DNA of 64,000 nucleotides, from contig UCKU01000013.1 in the NCBI GenBank assembly GCA_900473185.1, positions 248,001-312,000 on the forward strand, given 5' to 3'. Below are positions 18,488 through 28,083 of this stretch, one piece after another. The first letter of the stretch is position 1, and each line of letters starts with the position of its first letter. The DNA is from Hyphomicrobiales bacterium (GTDB lineage: Bacteria; Pseudomonadota; Alphaproteobacteria; Rhizobiales; Rhizobiaceae). A model generated the notes under the pieces. The model was not told the origin of the DNA and did not search any database. It saw only the letters and a program-made list of their open reading frames with translations. The translations under genes were made by a program, and so were the position numbers.

Positions 18488-19282
18488 ATGAGTGCAGCTG
18501 ATATCGACGGCTTTGCAGCCCGGATCCGGAACCACGAAAGCCGGATGATCTCCGCCTGGGTGGGCATTCCCGATCCGCTGCTGGTCAATCATCTGGCTCA
18601 GGAAGCCTTCGATGCCGTTGTGCTCGACATGCAGCACGGTATGTGGGACCTGCCGTCGGCAGCTGCCGCCGTCGGCCATGTGCGTATCGCCGGCAAGCCG
18701 GCGCTCGCCCGCATTCCGGTCGGCGATTTCGCCTCTGCCTCGCGCCTGCTCGATGCCGGTGCGTCAGGCATCATCGCGCCGATGATCAATTCGGCCGAGG
18801 ATGCGAAGGCCTTCGTGAAGACCACAAAATATCCGCCGGTCGGCGAGCGCAGCTGGGGTCCGTCTCTGGCGCTCAATCACACCGGCCTTTCGGCTGACGA
18901 TTATCTCAAGACCGCCAATGATTTGACGGTCGCAATCGCCATGATCGAGACGCGCGCGGCGCTCGAAGCGATCGACGATATCCTCGGAGTCCCCGGCATC
19001 GACGGTATCTTCATCGGCCCGTCGGATCTCTCCATCGCCCTGTCGAACGGCGATCAGGTGGCGCCGAATGCCGCCGAGATCGACAGTGCCATGCAGCATG
19101 CCGTCGCGCGTTGCAGCGCGCACGGAAAATTCGCCTGCGCCTTTGCCGGTGACGGCGAGCGTGCCGGCGAGCTTCTGAAATTCGGCTTCGCTTTCGTCAT
19201 TGCCGGAGCGGAAACCGCGCACTTGCGATCCGGTGCCCGCAAACAGATCAACGCCGCCAGGAAGGTTGCTTCCGGCGGCTGA
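18488..19282 (+). CDS. HpcH/HpaI-family class II aldolase
   Basis: A 264-residue metal-dependent aldolase of the HpaI/citrate-lyase β family, which splits 4-hydroxy-2-oxo acids into pyruvate and an aldehyde. Family signatures are 'FDAVVLDMQHGMWD', the arginine in 'IPVGD', 'SGIIAPMINSAEDAKAFV' and the metal/pyruvate-binding 'MIETRAALEAID' with 'GIFIGPSDLSIAL'. The ATG at 18488 has GAGGAG upstream; an in-frame ATG at 18458 lies inside the preceding gene. It follows the semialdehyde dehydrogenase by 10 nt. No other homoprotocatechuate genes are present, so the pathway is probably not hydroxyphenylacetate degradation. Confidence 0.87.
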   Translation: MSAADIDGFAARIRNHESRMISAWVGIPDPLLVNHLAQEAFDAVVLDMQHGMWDLPSAAAAVGHVRIAGKPALARIPVGDFASASRLLDAGASGIIAPMINSAEDAKAFVKTTKYPPVGERSWGPSLALNHTGLSADDYLKTANDLTVAIAMIETRAALEAIDDILGVPGIDGIFIGPSDLSIALSNGDQVAPNAAEIDSAMQHAVARCSAHGKFACAFAGDGERAGELLKFGFAFVIAGAETAHLRSGARKQINAARKVASGG

Positions 19283-19302
19283 TCCACAGGCAATATAGGG
19301 TC

Positions 19303-20028
19303 TCACGCAATCATGTAGCCGCCATCGATAGGCATGGAGATGCCGTTGACCATCGCAGCTTCGTCTGAGAGCAGGAAGAGGATCACCTCTGCCACGTCCT
19401 CGGGCTCTGCGAACCGGCCGACCGGGATGCGCTTTTGCATTCCGGCCGCCTTCTCCGGATCGCTCCAGGCCTTGATCGCCATCGGCGTCAGCGTCACCGT
19501 CGGATGCACGCCATTTACCCGGATGCCCTGCGGCGCCAGTTCCTTGGCCATGACGCGCGTCAGGCCGTCCAGGCCGCCCTTCGAAGCACAATAGGCTGCG
19601 TGGTCCGGGATGCCGACGAAAGCGGCAACGGAGGAGACGTTGACGATGGCGCCGTGGCGGCCTTCTTCGATCAGGGACCGTGCATATTCCTGCGCAACGA
19701 TCATCGGGGCGCGCGTGTTGACCGCAATCAGCTGGTCAAAGGCTTCGACTGTGGTTTCGAGAAAGGGCTGCAGCTCGGTCGTTCCAGCGCAGTTGATAAG
19801 CAAATCTGCCGGAAGTGCGGCGCGCGCGGCCTCTCGCGTCGCCTTTGCATCGGCAAGATCGACCTGAATGGCCTCGCAACCAAGATCTTCGCGTAGCGAA
19901 ACGACATCGTCAGCACTTCTGGTGAGTGCCGTAACCTTGGCACCACGCTTCACCAGTATCTCTGCGACAACGCGGCCGATGCCCTTGCCGGCACCGGTGA
20001 CGATCACTTTTTTTCCTTCGAAATTCAT
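19303..20028 (-). CDS. Short-chain dehydrogenase, L-xylulose/carbonyl reductase-like
   Basis: A 241-residue classical SDR. The NAD(P) site is TGAGKGIG (residues 11-18), and 'NCAGT' and the catalytic YCASKGG (Tyr-x3-Lys, with serine in 'VNVSSVAA') are intact. The C-terminal end 'PIDGGYMIA' is typical. An arginine in 'ALTRSAD' after strand 2 suggests NADP preference, as in L-xylulose reductases. It is the last gene of the leftward ABC sugar-importer operon, 12 nt after the ATPase gene, so it probably oxidises or reduces the imported polyol or sugar. Confidence 0.87.
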   Translation of the reverse strand: MNFEGKKVIVTGAGKGIGRVVAEILVKRGAKVTALTRSADDVVSLREDLGCEAIQVDLADAKATREAARAALPADLLINCAGTTELQPFLETTVEAFDQLIAVNTRAPMIVAQEYARSLIEEGRHGAIVNVSSVAAFVGIPDHAAYCASKGGLDGLTRVMAKELAPQGIRVNGVHPTVTLTPMAIKAWSDPEKAAGMQKRIPVGRFAEPEDVAEVILFLLSDEAAMVNGISMPIDGGYMIA

Positions 20029-20040
20029 TTGTTCCTCACC

Positions 20041-21102
20041 TTACAGTCGCTGACCCGTTGCCTGATCAAAGATGTGAACACGGCGCGGATCAATATGAAA
20101 ATGCAGCGTCCGGCCGGGTTCGACCTCGATGCGCTCACGGATCAGGGCATCGATCGGCACTCCGCCGACACGGCCGAAGATCAATGTTTCTGAGCCGGTC
20201 GGCTCGTATACCGACACTTCCACCGGAATACCGTCATCGCTGATGGTTATGTGTTCCGGGCGAATGCCATAGGTTACGGCCTTGCCCTCCTCTGCGTTCA
20301 CGCGGTCTACGGGGAGGGTAACGCCTTGGTCGGTGATGACAACCTGCTTTCCGTCGCGCGTTGCGATCTTGCCCTGTAGAAAGTTCATCGACGGGCTGCC
20401 GATGAATCCGGCGACGAAAAGGTTTGCCGGAAAGTCATAGAGATCAAGCGGCTTGCCGACCTGTTCCACCCGTCCGTCACGCATGACGACGATCTTGTTG
20501 GCCATCGTCATGGCCTCGATCTGGTCGTGCGTGACATAGACGGTGGTGGTCTTCAGCCGCTGGTGCAGTTCCTTGATCTCGACGCGCATGGTGACGCGAA
20601 GCTTGGCATCGAGGTTCGACAGCGGCTCGTCGAACAGGAAGACCTGCGGGTCGCGGACGATGGCTCGGCCCATGGCAACGCGTTGCCGCTGTCCGCCTGA
20701 CAGCTGCTTGGGATAGCGGTCGAGATAACGTGTCAGGTCGAGGATCGCGGCTGCCTTGCCGACCTTCTCGTCGATCTCCGATTTCGGGCGTTTCGCCATC
20801 TTCAGCGGAAAGCCCATGTTCTCGGCGACCGTCTTGTGAGGATAGAGTGCGTAGCTCTGAAAGACCATGGCGATGTCGCGCTCCTTCGGCGGGGCGTTGG
20901 TGACCACGCGGCCGCCGATGCGGATGTCGCCGCTGCTGACGGTCTCGAGACCGGCGATCATGCGCAGCAGCGTTGACTTGCCGCATCCCGAAGGGCCGAC
21001 CAGCACGACGAACTCGCCATCCTCGATATCGACGCTGACGCCGTGCATGACCTGAAGAGCGCCATACCTCTTGGTGACGTCGCTGACCTGTACGTTTGCC
21101 AA
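20041..21102 (-). CDS. Sugar ABC importer ATP-binding protein (MalK/UgpC type)
   Basis: A 353-residue cytoplasmic ATPase. It has Walker [10 protein letters not shown], the signature [14 protein letters not shown], Walker [13 protein letters not shown], the switch histidine in '[10 protein letters not shown]', and a C-terminal OB/TOBE domain (about 240-353) typical of CUT1 carbohydrate importers. It powers the two permeases encoded just upstream. It belongs to a leftward operon of binding protein, two permeases, small membrane protein, ATPase and SDR. Confidence 0.93.
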   Translation of the reverse strand: MANVQVSDVTKRYGALQVMHGVSVDIEDGEFVVLVGPSGCGKSTLLRMIAGLETVSSGDIRIGGRVVTNAPPKERDIAMVFQSYALYPHKTVAENMGFPLKMAKRPKSEIDEKVGKAAAILDLTRYLDRYPKQLSGGQRQRVAMGRAIVRDPQVFLFDEPLSNLDAKLRVTMRVEIKELHQRLKTTTVYVTHDQIEAMTMANKIVVMRDGRVEQVGKPLDLYDFPANLFVAGFIGSPSMNFLQGKIATRDGKQVVITDQGVTLPVDRVNAEEGKAVTYGIRPEHITISDDGIPVEVSVYEPTGSETLIFGRVGGVPIDALIRERIEVEPGRTLHFHIDPRRVHIFDQATGQRL

Positions 21103-21163
21103 TGTCTTTTCTCCCTAATCCAGTACGGCTTGCGTCTTGATAGTGTTGATGGAATTCACCGGC

Positions 21164-21370
21164 TCACCCCTTCCAGACGATGTAGGCGCCAAGCACGGCG
21201 GAGATTGCTACCGCGAACCATACCGAAAGCCCGAACGGTTCGATGAACCGCATCCAGAACAGGGAGAGCGCGACCCAGATCACGACGGAGATGAACAGCC
21301 GGTCGAACCAGTTCGTCTCGATCGGCAGGAAGCCCGGCTGTTTTTCGTTGTTTCGAGAATCCGAAGCCAT
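21164..21370 (-). CDS. Small two-helix membrane protein in ABC importer operon
   Basis: A 68-residue protein with a polar N-terminal 20 residues (MASDSRNNEKQPGFLPIETN) and two hydrophobic helices (about 24-42 and 48-66) ending VWKG. It starts 4 nt after the MalG-type permease stop, with AAAGGA upstream, and precedes the ATPase gene. Small membrane proteins at this position occur in several rhizobial polyol importers, but their role is not established. It could be an accessory transporter subunit. Confidence 0.75.
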   Translation of the reverse strand: MASDSRNNEKQPGFLPIETNWFDRLFISVVIWVALSLFWMRFIEPFGLSVWFAVAISAVLGAYIVWKG

Positions 21371-21374
21371 CTCG

Positions 21375-22211
21375 CTATCCTTTCACTGCGCCGAAGGTCA
21401 GGCCGGCGACGATGTGACGCTGCACCACCGAGAAGACGATGAGCGCCGGGATCAATGTCAGCATCGAGATTGCCGCCATGATGCCCCAGGCGGTGCCCGT
21501 CGTCGTCACGTATTCCGACAGGCCAGTGGTGAGTGTGCGGGCGTTGAAGTTGGTGAGTGTCGCGGCAAGCAGATATTCGTTCCACGCGAAGACCCAGGTC
21601 AGGATGAGCGTCACTGCAAGCCCCGGTCGCGCCAAGGGAAAGACGATGTCGTAGAGGACCATCCATGGGCTCGCGCCATCCATATAGGCCGCCTCGTCCA
21701 GCTCCTTCGGAATGCTCTCCACCGTCGGACGCAGGGTCCAGATGGCAAAGGGAAGGTTGAAGGAGCAGTAGACCAGGATCATGCCGAGCCTGGTATCAGC
21801 CAGCGAAAAGTCGCCGATCCTGTAGACCTGTGTCAGCAACAGGAAGAGCGGCAGCAGGAAGACCGCCGGGGGCGCCATGCGGTTGGTGATCGTCCAGAAG
21901 AAGATACTCTCCTTGCCTGCGAGATCGAAGCGCGTCAGTGCATAACAGGCAAGAAAGCCGAGGGTCGTCACCAGGATCGCGTTCCCCGACGAAATGACCA
22001 GCGAGTTGATCATGTATCGCCGCAAGGTCTCGTTCGTCAGCACGTCCTGGTAGTTCTTCCAGAAGAAGCTCCGAAGGATGACGTCCGGCGTGGAAAACAG
22101 GTCAAAGGGCTGCTTCAGCGAGATGACGAAGAGCCAGTAGATCGGGAAGAGGGTTGCAAAGCTTATCAGCGTCCACAAGAGAACCGAAAGCCAGGGATTC
22201 TGCCTTTTCAT
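21375..22211 (-). CDS. Sugar ABC importer permease (MalG type)
   Basis: A 278-residue inner-membrane permease with six predicted helices. The EAA loop reads 'ELDEAAYMDGASPWMVLYDI' with 'FPLARPGLA', the ATPase contact site of binding-protein-dependent permeases. The ATG at 22211 (MKRQNPW) has AGAGG upstream and starts 4 nt after the previous permease gene; a start 30 nt earlier would overlap that gene. It forms the transmembrane channel with the MalF-type partner. Confidence 0.92.
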   Translation of the reverse strand: MKRQNPWLSVLLWTLISFATLFPIYWLFVISLKQPFDLFSTPDVILRSFFWKNYQDVLTNETLRRYMINSLVISSGNAILVTTLGFLACYALTRFDLAGKESIFFWTITNRMAPPAVFLLPLFLLLTQVYRIGDFSLADTRLGMILVYCSFNLPFAIWTLRPTVESIPKELDEAAYMDGASPWMVLYDIVFPLARPGLAVTLILTWVFAWNEYLLAATLTNFNARTLTTGLSEYVTTTGTAWGIMAAISMLTLIPALIVFSVVQRHIVAGLTFGAVKG

Positions 22212-22215
22212 CGCA

Positions 22216-23091
22216 TCAGCCTCTCTTCGCGCGGGGAGCAATCAGGCCAACGTAGAGCAGCCAGCAGACGACGATGGTGAGATAAAGTACGACGACCGAG
22301 ATCGCTGAACCGTAGCCGTAGTTCGTTTTCGGAAAAACCTCCCTGAAGATGTGAACGCCGATGTAGCGCGTTGACGACCCCGGACCGCCTCCCGTCAGCA
22401 TCAGGACTTCGTCGACCGTGCGCAGTGCGTCCATGAGCCTGATGAACACCGTGGCCAGCAGGGCAGGGCGGATCAGAGGGAGCGTGATATGCCAGAAGAT
22501 CTGGCTCTTGCCGGCGCCATCGATCTGCGCTTGCTCGAAGGGATCCGGCGGAAGCGAGACCAGGGCAGCAATCAGGGACAGGGTGACCAGCGGCGTCCAG
22601 TGCCAGACGTCCATGATGACAGTGATGGTGAAGGCTGCGAGCGCACTCTGGCCGATGTTCAGATCGTAACCGAACCAGCTTCGCAGCAAATAGGGGATGA
22701 TGCCGATCGACGGTGTCGTCATCAGCTTCCAGACCGATCCGACAATGATGGGCGCCATGATCAGAGGAAGGGTGTGGATGGTGCGGAAGAACGCTTTTCC
22801 TGGAAAGTCCTTCATCAGCGCCTGCGCGAGCATGTATCCGAGGACGAGTTCGGAAACGACTGCGAAGAAGACGAAGGCGATCGTGATGCCGAGCGAAGCC
22901 AGGAACTGTTTGTCGAAGACGAGACTCCGGTAGTTCGAAGCCCAGTTGAAGACCATCAGCGGATTTGCGGCGAAAGGGTTCCATTGGTGAAACGAAACCC
23001 AGACGACGTAAATGAAAGGAAAGATGCCGAAGAGCCCGAGGATCAGGATCGTCGGTGACAGCAGCAGCCATCCAAGCTTTTGTGAATGCAT
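22216..23091 (-). CDS. Sugar ABC importer permease (MalF type)
   Basis: A 291-residue inner-membrane permease with six predicted helices. The EAA loop has 'DPFEQAQIDGAGKSQIFWHI' followed by 'TLPLIRPALL'. The ATG at 23091 (MHSQKLG) is preceded by an AGAGGATGAGG stretch, so the longer in-frame option at 23172 is not used. It follows the binding-protein gene by about 96 nt and pairs with the MalG-type permease downstream. Confidence 0.92.
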   Translation of the reverse strand: MHSQKLGWLLLSPTILILGLFGIFPFIYVVWVSFHQWNPFAANPLMVFNWASNYRSLVFDKQFLASLGITIAFVFFAVVSELVLGYMLAQALMKDFPGKAFFRTIHTLPLIMAPIIVGSVWKLMTTPSIGIIPYLLRSWFGYDLNIGQSALAAFTITVIMDVWHWTPLVTLSLIAALVSLPPDPFEQAQIDGAGKSQIFWHITLPLIRPALLATVFIRLMDALRTVDEVLMLTGGGPGSSTRYIGVHIFREVFPKTNYGYGSAISVVVLYLTIVVCWLLYVGLIAPRAKRG

Positions 23092-23187
23092 CGCCTCATC
23101 CTCTTTGGCACCCTTGGGGCGGCCTGTCGAGCCAGGAAAGGAGCGGGTCGCCAAGCGAAGACGACTCGCCAAGGTGGGGAGGATGAT

Positions 23188-24621
23188 TTATTTGCGATAG
23201 CCGAGCGACGTGAGCTCCTCTTCCGTCTTGGCGGCCATCTGGTCGAGGCCTTCGTCGGGCGCGATCTTGCCGGTCAGGATGTCGAAGAAGATCGGCAGGG
23301 TTGCTTCCCGCAACTGGGCATGGAACGGATACGGAGGAGCGCCGGCGAAGAGTTTGCCCTGATCCTTCAGCATCGTGTAGAAGCCGCCGAGTTTGACATC
23401 CATTGCCTTGACCTTCGGATCGTCGAAGGTTGCCTTGTTGGTGATGCGGGGTGCTGCGATCGCCCAGTCAGGCTGCACATCGTTCTGACCCATGAATTCG
23501 AGGAAGAGTAGAGCTGCTTCCTTGTTCTTGGATGTAATCGGCAGACCGAAGGCGCCGCCGTCATAATAGCCGATGTAGCCCTTTCCGGACTTCGCATCCT
23601 CCAGAACGCCCGGCTCGAGCGGCGGCAGGGCAAAGCCTACTTTGTCGACCACCTTCGACTGTGCAGGATCGCTCGCGATCCATGCCGCGTTCTCGCCGTA
23701 GATCAACCCTTGAGCGACACGGCCGGCAGCGAAGGTCGTCGCCGTTTCCGTCCATGTCGATTGGGTCGATTCCGGCGGGGCGATGTCGCGCAGATGCAGC
23801 CAGTATTTCAGCGCGGCCTTCGCCTTGTCGCTGTTCATTGCGCCGCCATGCTCGACCGTCGCTGCGTAGTTGTTGCTGGCGTCGATGCCCCAGTTGTAGA
23901 CGCCGAAAGTCGGCGCGATGGATTCGAAATATTCGTACCAGGACGCGGCGTGACCTGTATGGGCCTGAGCGGTGGTGCCCCAAAGCTCGATGCCGTTATC
24001 CTTGCCGTATTTGGTGAAGAATTCGGCGATCTGCGTGTAGTCCTCATGCGTGGTCGCCGGCTTCAGGTCCTTGCCGGTTTCCTTCTTGAAGGCTTCCTTG
24101 ATCTTCGGATCGTCGAAAAGGTCCTTGCGATAGAGGTAGGTCTTCAGGAAGGCTTCCATCGGTACGCCGAAGAGATCGCCTTTCTTGTCCTTGAAATAGT
24201 CGGCGAAGCTGGTGAAGTTCGAGTCGTCGTAGGTCGGCGCCTTCAGATCCGCCTGATCCTTCAGCGTCTGAGTGATGTTGACCAGGAAATTCCGGGACAG
24301 ATACGAGTAGATAATGTCCTGTTCGATGTAGACCATGTCATAGATGCCGGTCTTGGCCTCCATGTCCTTGATGGCCTTGTCGTACATCTGATCCCAGGAC
24401 GTCGTCTCGATCTCGACCTTGATACCAGTCTTCTTCTCGAATTCCGGCGCGAGCACGTTCTTGATGTAGTTCGATGGCGGCGTGCTTTCGGTCACGCCGT
24501 GCAAGGTCACGCCTTTGAATTTGGCGCCGGCGTCGGACCAGAAGTCTGCCCATGCCGGCGAAGCGGCGGTGGCGAGGCTGAGCGTCAGCGCAAGCGCGCT
24601 AGCCTTCAGAGCGTAATTCAT
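23188..24621 (-). CDS. Periplasmic sugar/polyol-binding protein of ABC importer
   Basis: A 477-residue family 1 solute-binding protein with a clear Sec signal (about residues 1-26, ending SPAWA). The mature part has the two-lobe binding-protein style, for example '[20 protein letters not shown]' and '[14 protein letters not shown]'. The ATG at 24621 follows GGGAGGATT. It is the first gene of the leftward importer operon. The ligand is unknown; the neighbouring tagatose-kinase and polyol-dehydrogenase genes make a hexitol such as galactitol, altritol or a tagatose-related sugar likely. Confidence 0.9.
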   Translation of the reverse strand: MNYALKASALALTLSLATAASPAWADFWSDAGAKFKGVTLHGVTESTPPSNYIKNVLAPEFEKKTGIKVEIETTSWDQMYDKAIKDMEAKTGIYDMVYIEQDIIYSYLSRNFLVNITQTLKDQADLKAPTYDDSNFTSFADYFKDKKGDLFGVPMEAFLKTYLYRKDLFDDPKIKEAFKKETGKDLKPATTHEDYTQIAEFFTKYGKDNGIELWGTTAQAHTGHAASWYEYFESIAPTFGVYNWGIDASNNYAATVEHGGAMNSDKAKAALKYWLHLRDIAPPESTQSTWTETATTFAAGRVAQGLIYGENAAWIASDPAQSKVVDKVGFALPPLEPGVLEDAKSGKGYIGYYDGGAFGLPITSKNKEAALLFLEFMGQNDVQPDWAIAAPRITNKATFDDPKVKAMDVKLGGFYTMLKDQGKLFAGAPPYPFHAQLREATLPIFFDILTGKIAPDEGLDQMAAKTEEELTSLGYRK

Positions 24622-24664
24622 TTCAATCCTCCCAGATAGCAGCGAGATCATTTCGCCGGCCATT

Positions 24665-24708
24665 GTTTAGACGAAAAATGCTGCTCACGCAATATTTGTT
24701 GTCTAAAC
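24665..24708. promoter_or_regulatory. Inverted repeat in polyol divergent promoter
   Basis: GTTTAGAC at 24665-24672 and GTCTAAAC at 24701-24708 form a perfect 8-bp inverted repeat with a 28-nt spacer (36 bp centre to centre). It lies 44-87 nt upstream of the solute-binding-protein start in an AT-rich region. Half-site spacing by whole helical turns suggests a looped or double-occupied operator, possibly for the ROK regulator encoded at 25859. Confidence 0.5.
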
Positions 24709-24855
24709 CTGCAAATATGCCAGCTATGTTGTTGATTTTGGTGAAAACTAATTCTGACGAAAGTAACATATGCGGGGCCATTTCAATAGAATGCTGCAAT
24801 GCAATGAATTTTCTCGCAAAGGCAAAATTATAATCTGTGAATTTATTTGTTGCTT

Positions 24856-24872
24856 TGCCATACTAAATGGCA
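24856..24872. promoter_or_regulatory. Palindrome upstream of isomerase gene
   Basis: TGCCATACTAAATGGCA is a perfect 6+6 palindrome with a 5-nt centre, 43 nt before the ATG at 24916. It is a likely operator for the rightward polyol operon. It differs from the GTTTAGAC repeat nearby, so two regulators may act in this 294-nt gap. Confidence 0.45.
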
Positions 24873-24915
24873 TAGCTGTGGCGCAATGAAAGGCTTTCAG
24901 CGGAGGAAAAAAGCC

Positions 24916-25800
24916 ATGCGCCGATTGGGTATCCATTCATTTGTATGGACAGGCGGCCAAACGCAGGAGGGCCTCGAAATGGCTCTTAACAAAACGGCCG
25001 AGCACGGATATCGCACAATCGAATTCGCTTATCTGCGCCCCGAGAAGTTTAATCTCGACCGTCTGGCGAAGCTCGCGCAATCGCTCGACGTCGAGATCGG
25101 CGTGACGATGGGCCTGCCGATCGACAAGGATATTTCGAGCGAGGATGCCGCTGCGGTATCCGCCGGCAAGCGGACGCTGGCCGATGCCGTGCGCGCGGTC
25201 CGCGACATCGGCGGAAACAAGCTCGGCGGCATCCTCTATTCCGCGCACACCAAGTACAACCGCCAGCCGACGAAGAAGGGCTGGGACAACAGCGTCGCCA
25301 CTATCGCAGCGACTGCTGATGTAGCGAAGGATGCGAGGGTCGATCTCGTCCTGGAGATCGTGAATCGCTTCGAAACGAACCTTCTGAACACGGCGGCCCA
25401 GGGATTGAAGTTCATCTCCGAGACCGGATCGGACCATGTCCGACTGCATCTCGACACCTTTCACATGAATATCGAGGAAGCAAATCCGGCTGCCGCGATC
25501 CGGCTCGCCGGCGACAAGATCGGCTACTTCCACATCGGCGAGAGCAACCGCGGCTATCTCGGCGACGGCGTCATCAACTTCGATCTCATCTTCGATGCCT
25601 TGCTCGATATCGACTACAAGCGCGACGTCGTGTTCGAAAGCTTTTCGACCACTGTTGTCGATGAAGGCCTGTCACTCGCCTGCGCAATCTGGCGCGACAC
25701 GTGGACCGATAACGATCCATTGGCGGCCCATGCCAAACGCTATATCGAACTGAAATACGAAGAAGCCAAACGGCGCCGCGTCACGAACGCACGCCCCTGA
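24916..25800 (+). CDS. Sugar phosphate isomerase/epimerase family protein
   Basis: A 294-residue TIM-barrel protein of the xylose-isomerase-like family. Metal ligands are suggested by a glutamate in 'VLEIVNRF', the aspartate and histidine in 'LHLDTFHMN', 'GYFHIGESNRGYLGDG' and a late glutamate in 'VFESFS', the D-tagatose 3-epimerase/D-psicose epimerase pattern. GGAGGA lies 8 nt before the ATG. It is divergent from the importer operon and followed by the ROK regulator. Epimerisation of a ketohexose in the same pathway is a fair guess. Confidence 0.82.
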   Translation: MRRLGIHSFVWTGGQTQEGLEMALNKTAEHGYRTIEFAYLRPEKFNLDRLAKLAQSLDVEIGVTMGLPIDKDISSEDAAAVSAGKRTLADAVRAVRDIGGNKLGGILYSAHTKYNRQPTKKGWDNSVATIAATADVAKDARVDLVLEIVNRFETNLLNTAAQGLKFISETGSDHVRLHLDTFHMNIEEANPAAAIRLAGDKIGYFHIGESNRGYLGDGVINFDLIFDALLDIDYKRDVVFESFSTTVVDEGLSLACAIWRDTWTDNDPLAAHAKRYIELKYEEAKRRRVTNARP

Positions 25801-25858
25801 TAATCCTTCTGCCGATCTGCTTCGTAAGTGTAGGCTGGAGCAGTCGATTTGAAGAGAA

Positions 25859-27079
25859 ATGAACATGAACGACACCGTCTCCATCGGAAGCTCGCCGCGC
25901 AGGATCAGGCAGAACAATATCGTCGCAGCCCTGCAGACGATCTACAGCCATCGCCGCCTGAGCCGGGCCGACCTGGCGCGGAAGCTCGGGATGAACCGTT
26001 CGTCGTCAGGGGAGATTGTTGCCGAACTGACGGAAAGCGGCTTTGTCCAAGAGTCGGAGGAGAGCAGCAAGCAGCGCTCGGAGCAATCCCGTGCCGGCCG
26101 TCCGGGGATCATGCTCGAACTGGTTCCGGATGCCGCATTCTTCGTCGGGATCGAACTTGGCGTCGAGCATATATCTGCTGTCGTTGTGGATTTTTCCGCC
26201 GATGTCCGTGCCTGTCGCAGGCTGGCCTTCCACGCGCAGTCCTCGACAGTGGAGGAGGCCGTGGCATGCGGCGTCGAGCTCATCATCGGTGCCATGGCGA
26301 AAGACATGATCCAGCGCTGCAAGGGGCTTGGCATATCCGCGCCGGCGCATATCCGGCCGGAAGGGATTGTCACGCTTGCGCCGATCATTGGCTGGCGAGA
26401 GGTGCCGTTGAAAGAGATCGGCCGCAGTGCTTTTCCGGCCGAGGTGCCGATCGCGGTGGAAAACGACGCCAATGCTTTCGCGATCGGTGACAGCTATCGT
26501 CATGGCGTTTCCGGCGTGACGCTCTTCCTGCTCATGGAGACCGGCGTCGGTGGCGGGATTATGATTGATGGAAAGCTGTTTCGCGGCGGTCATGGGCTTG
26601 CCGGCGAAATCGGCCATACCCTCGTGCCGGGAAGCGGCGGACAGAGATTCGAGCAACTGATCGGCCGCGAGGTGCTGATCAGGCAGTACCGGGAGGCGAC
26701 CGGTCGCACCGACGTCGATCTGCAGGATTTCCTCACCGATGTTCGCGATCGTGTTCCTGATGCTGTGAACATAGCGGAGATCTGGTCGCGGCATCTTGCC
26801 TACGCGCTGCTGCAGGCCTGTCGTCTGCTCGATCCTGATAGGATCGTGCTCGGCGGTTCCGTAGCGTCGCTCTATCCGATGGTAGCGGCCCGCGTGGCGG
26901 TCCACATGTCGGAAGGCCAGAACATTCCTTTTCCGACCCCCGAGATCGTCGTCGATGGCGACGCGGAGTTTGGTTCCGCCTTCGGGGCGGCATGCATGCT
27001 GCACCAGCGCTTCCTCTCTCTCGAAAACGAGGAATTCGGTGGCGAAGACGGTGCAATACAACGATCAACAGCGATTTAG
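25859..27079 (+). CDS. ROK-family transcriptional repressor (NagC/XylR type)
   Basis: A 406-residue regulator. An N-terminal winged helix lies at about residues 12-70 ([21 protein letters not shown]), then a ROK sugar-kinase-like domain with '[17 protein letters not shown]' and '[11 protein letters not shown]'. The cysteine zinc motif (CxCGxxGCxE) that usually follows in ROK kinases is absent; the sequence reads '[13 protein letters not shown]'. That favours a regulator with altered zinc site over an active kinase. It probably represses the importer and polyol genes until a sugar or sugar phosphate binds. Confidence 0.88.
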   Translation: MNMNDTVSIGSSPRRIRQNNIVAALQTIYSHRRLSRADLARKLGMNRSSSGEIVAELTESGFVQESEESSKQRSEQSRAGRPGIMLELVPDAAFFVGIELGVEHISAVVVDFSADVRACRRLAFHAQSSTVEEAVACGVELIIGAMAKDMIQRCKGLGISAPAHIRPEGIVTLAPIIGWREVPLKEIGRSAFPAEVPIAVENDANAFAIGDSYRHGVSGVTLFLLMETGVGGGIMIDGKLFRGGHGLAGEIGHTLVPGSGGQRFEQLIGREVLIRQYREATGRTDVDLQDFLTDVRDRVPDAVNIAEIWSRHLAYALLQACRLLDPDRIVLGGSVASLYPMVAARVAVHMSEGQNIPFPTPEIVVDGDAEFGSAFGAACMLHQRFLSLENEEFGGEDGAIQRSTAI

Positions 27080-27105
27080 CGACACCTATCGAAAGCAGGA
27101 TTGCA

Positions 27106-28083
27106 ATGGCTTCAGTGCTGGCTCCGGACCATCTCGGTCCCACGGTTTGCGTCGGCGAGATCCTCGTGGAGATCGTTGCCACGACGGTGGGAGACGGCTT
27201 CCGTGAGGCTCAGCCGCTCGTCGGTCCGTTTGCCAGCGGGGCACCGGCGATCTTTATCTCGCAATGCGGCCGGCTCGGCGGAGCGGCGGCGATGGTCGGG
27301 GCCGTCGGCAACGACGACTTCGGTCACGTCAATGTTGACCGCCTCAGGCGTGATGGCGTCGATGTGTCGACCATTTCCATCGACCCAGATTATCCGACCG
27401 GAAGCGCCTTCGTCCGCTACCGCAAGGACGGCTCCCGCGACTTCGTCTACAATATCGCGAAGTCCGCCGCCGCCCGCTTCGGCTGGTCTCAGGGCGTCAG
27501 CGATCTCATCAACCGCAGCGGACATCTCCATGTGATGGGTTCGGCTCTCTCCGTTCCGAGCGCTCGGGAAGTAATCGACAAGGCTGTGGACATCGTGAAG
27601 GCGCGAGGCGGAACGCTCTCGGTCGATCCGAATATCCGCAAGGAATTGCAGCTCGACGAGGATACCGAGCGTCGATTTGCCAAGCTTGTCGCCGCCGCCG
27701 ATCTTCTCCTGCCGTCAGGGGAAGAGCTTGAGCGGGCCGCTGGCATCTCGGGCGAAGCCGAGGCGATCCGCCGTCTTTTCGAAATAGGCGTGAAGGAGAT
27801 CGTGCTGAAGCGTGGAGCGGAGGGCGCGACCTATTTCGGCAGGGACGGGGACCGCATCGACGCTCCTGCGTTTCTCGTCGAAGAAGTCGATCCCACCGGC
27901 GCTGGCGACTGCTTCGGCGGGGCCTACCTCACCTGCCGGCGGCTCGGAATGTCTCCAGGCGAGGCTCTCACCTATGGTTCGGCCGCAGGTGCACGCAATG
28001 TGACGATCCGCGGTCCGATGGAAGGCGCAGGCACGCGCCAGGAACTCGACGCGTTCATCGCCTCGACGGAAAGGCGCTCCTGA
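27106..28083 (+). CDS. PfkB-family carbohydrate kinase, probable tagatose kinase
   Basis: A 325-residue ribokinase-fold kinase. The N-terminal PfkB signature region '[19 protein letters not shown]' and the C-terminal '[20 protein letters not shown]' with the catalytic aspartate and anion hole are intact. The ATG at 27106 follows AGGA at normal spacing. The stop overlaps the start of the KbaZ/GatZ gene (TGATG). In Agrobacterium a PfkB kinase next to a GatZ/KbaZ protein phosphorylates D-tagatose in galactitol and D-altritol use, and the same role is inferred here. Confidence 0.82.
   Translation: MASVLAPDHLGPTVCVGEILVEIVATTVGDGFREAQPLVGPFASGAPAIFISQCGRLGGAAAMVGAVGNDDFGHVNVDRLRRDGVDVSTISIDPDYPTGSAFVRYRKDGSRDFVYNIAKSAAARFGWSQGVSDLINRSGHLHVMGSALSVPSAREVIDKAVDIVKARGGTLSVDPNIRKELQLDEDTERRFAKLVAAADLLLPSGEELERAAGISGEAEAIRRLFEIGVKEIVLKRGAEGATYFGRDGDRIDAPAFLVEEVDPTGAGDCFGGAYLTCRRLGMSPGEALTYGSAAGARNVTIRGPMEGAGTRQELDAFIASTERRS

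Noticed and set aside
21243..22280. 345-codon open frame on the plus strand
   Set aside because: It is antisense to the MalG-type permease and the small membrane protein. Its product is an arginine/aspartate-rich composition typical of reverse-strand reading in high-GC DNA.
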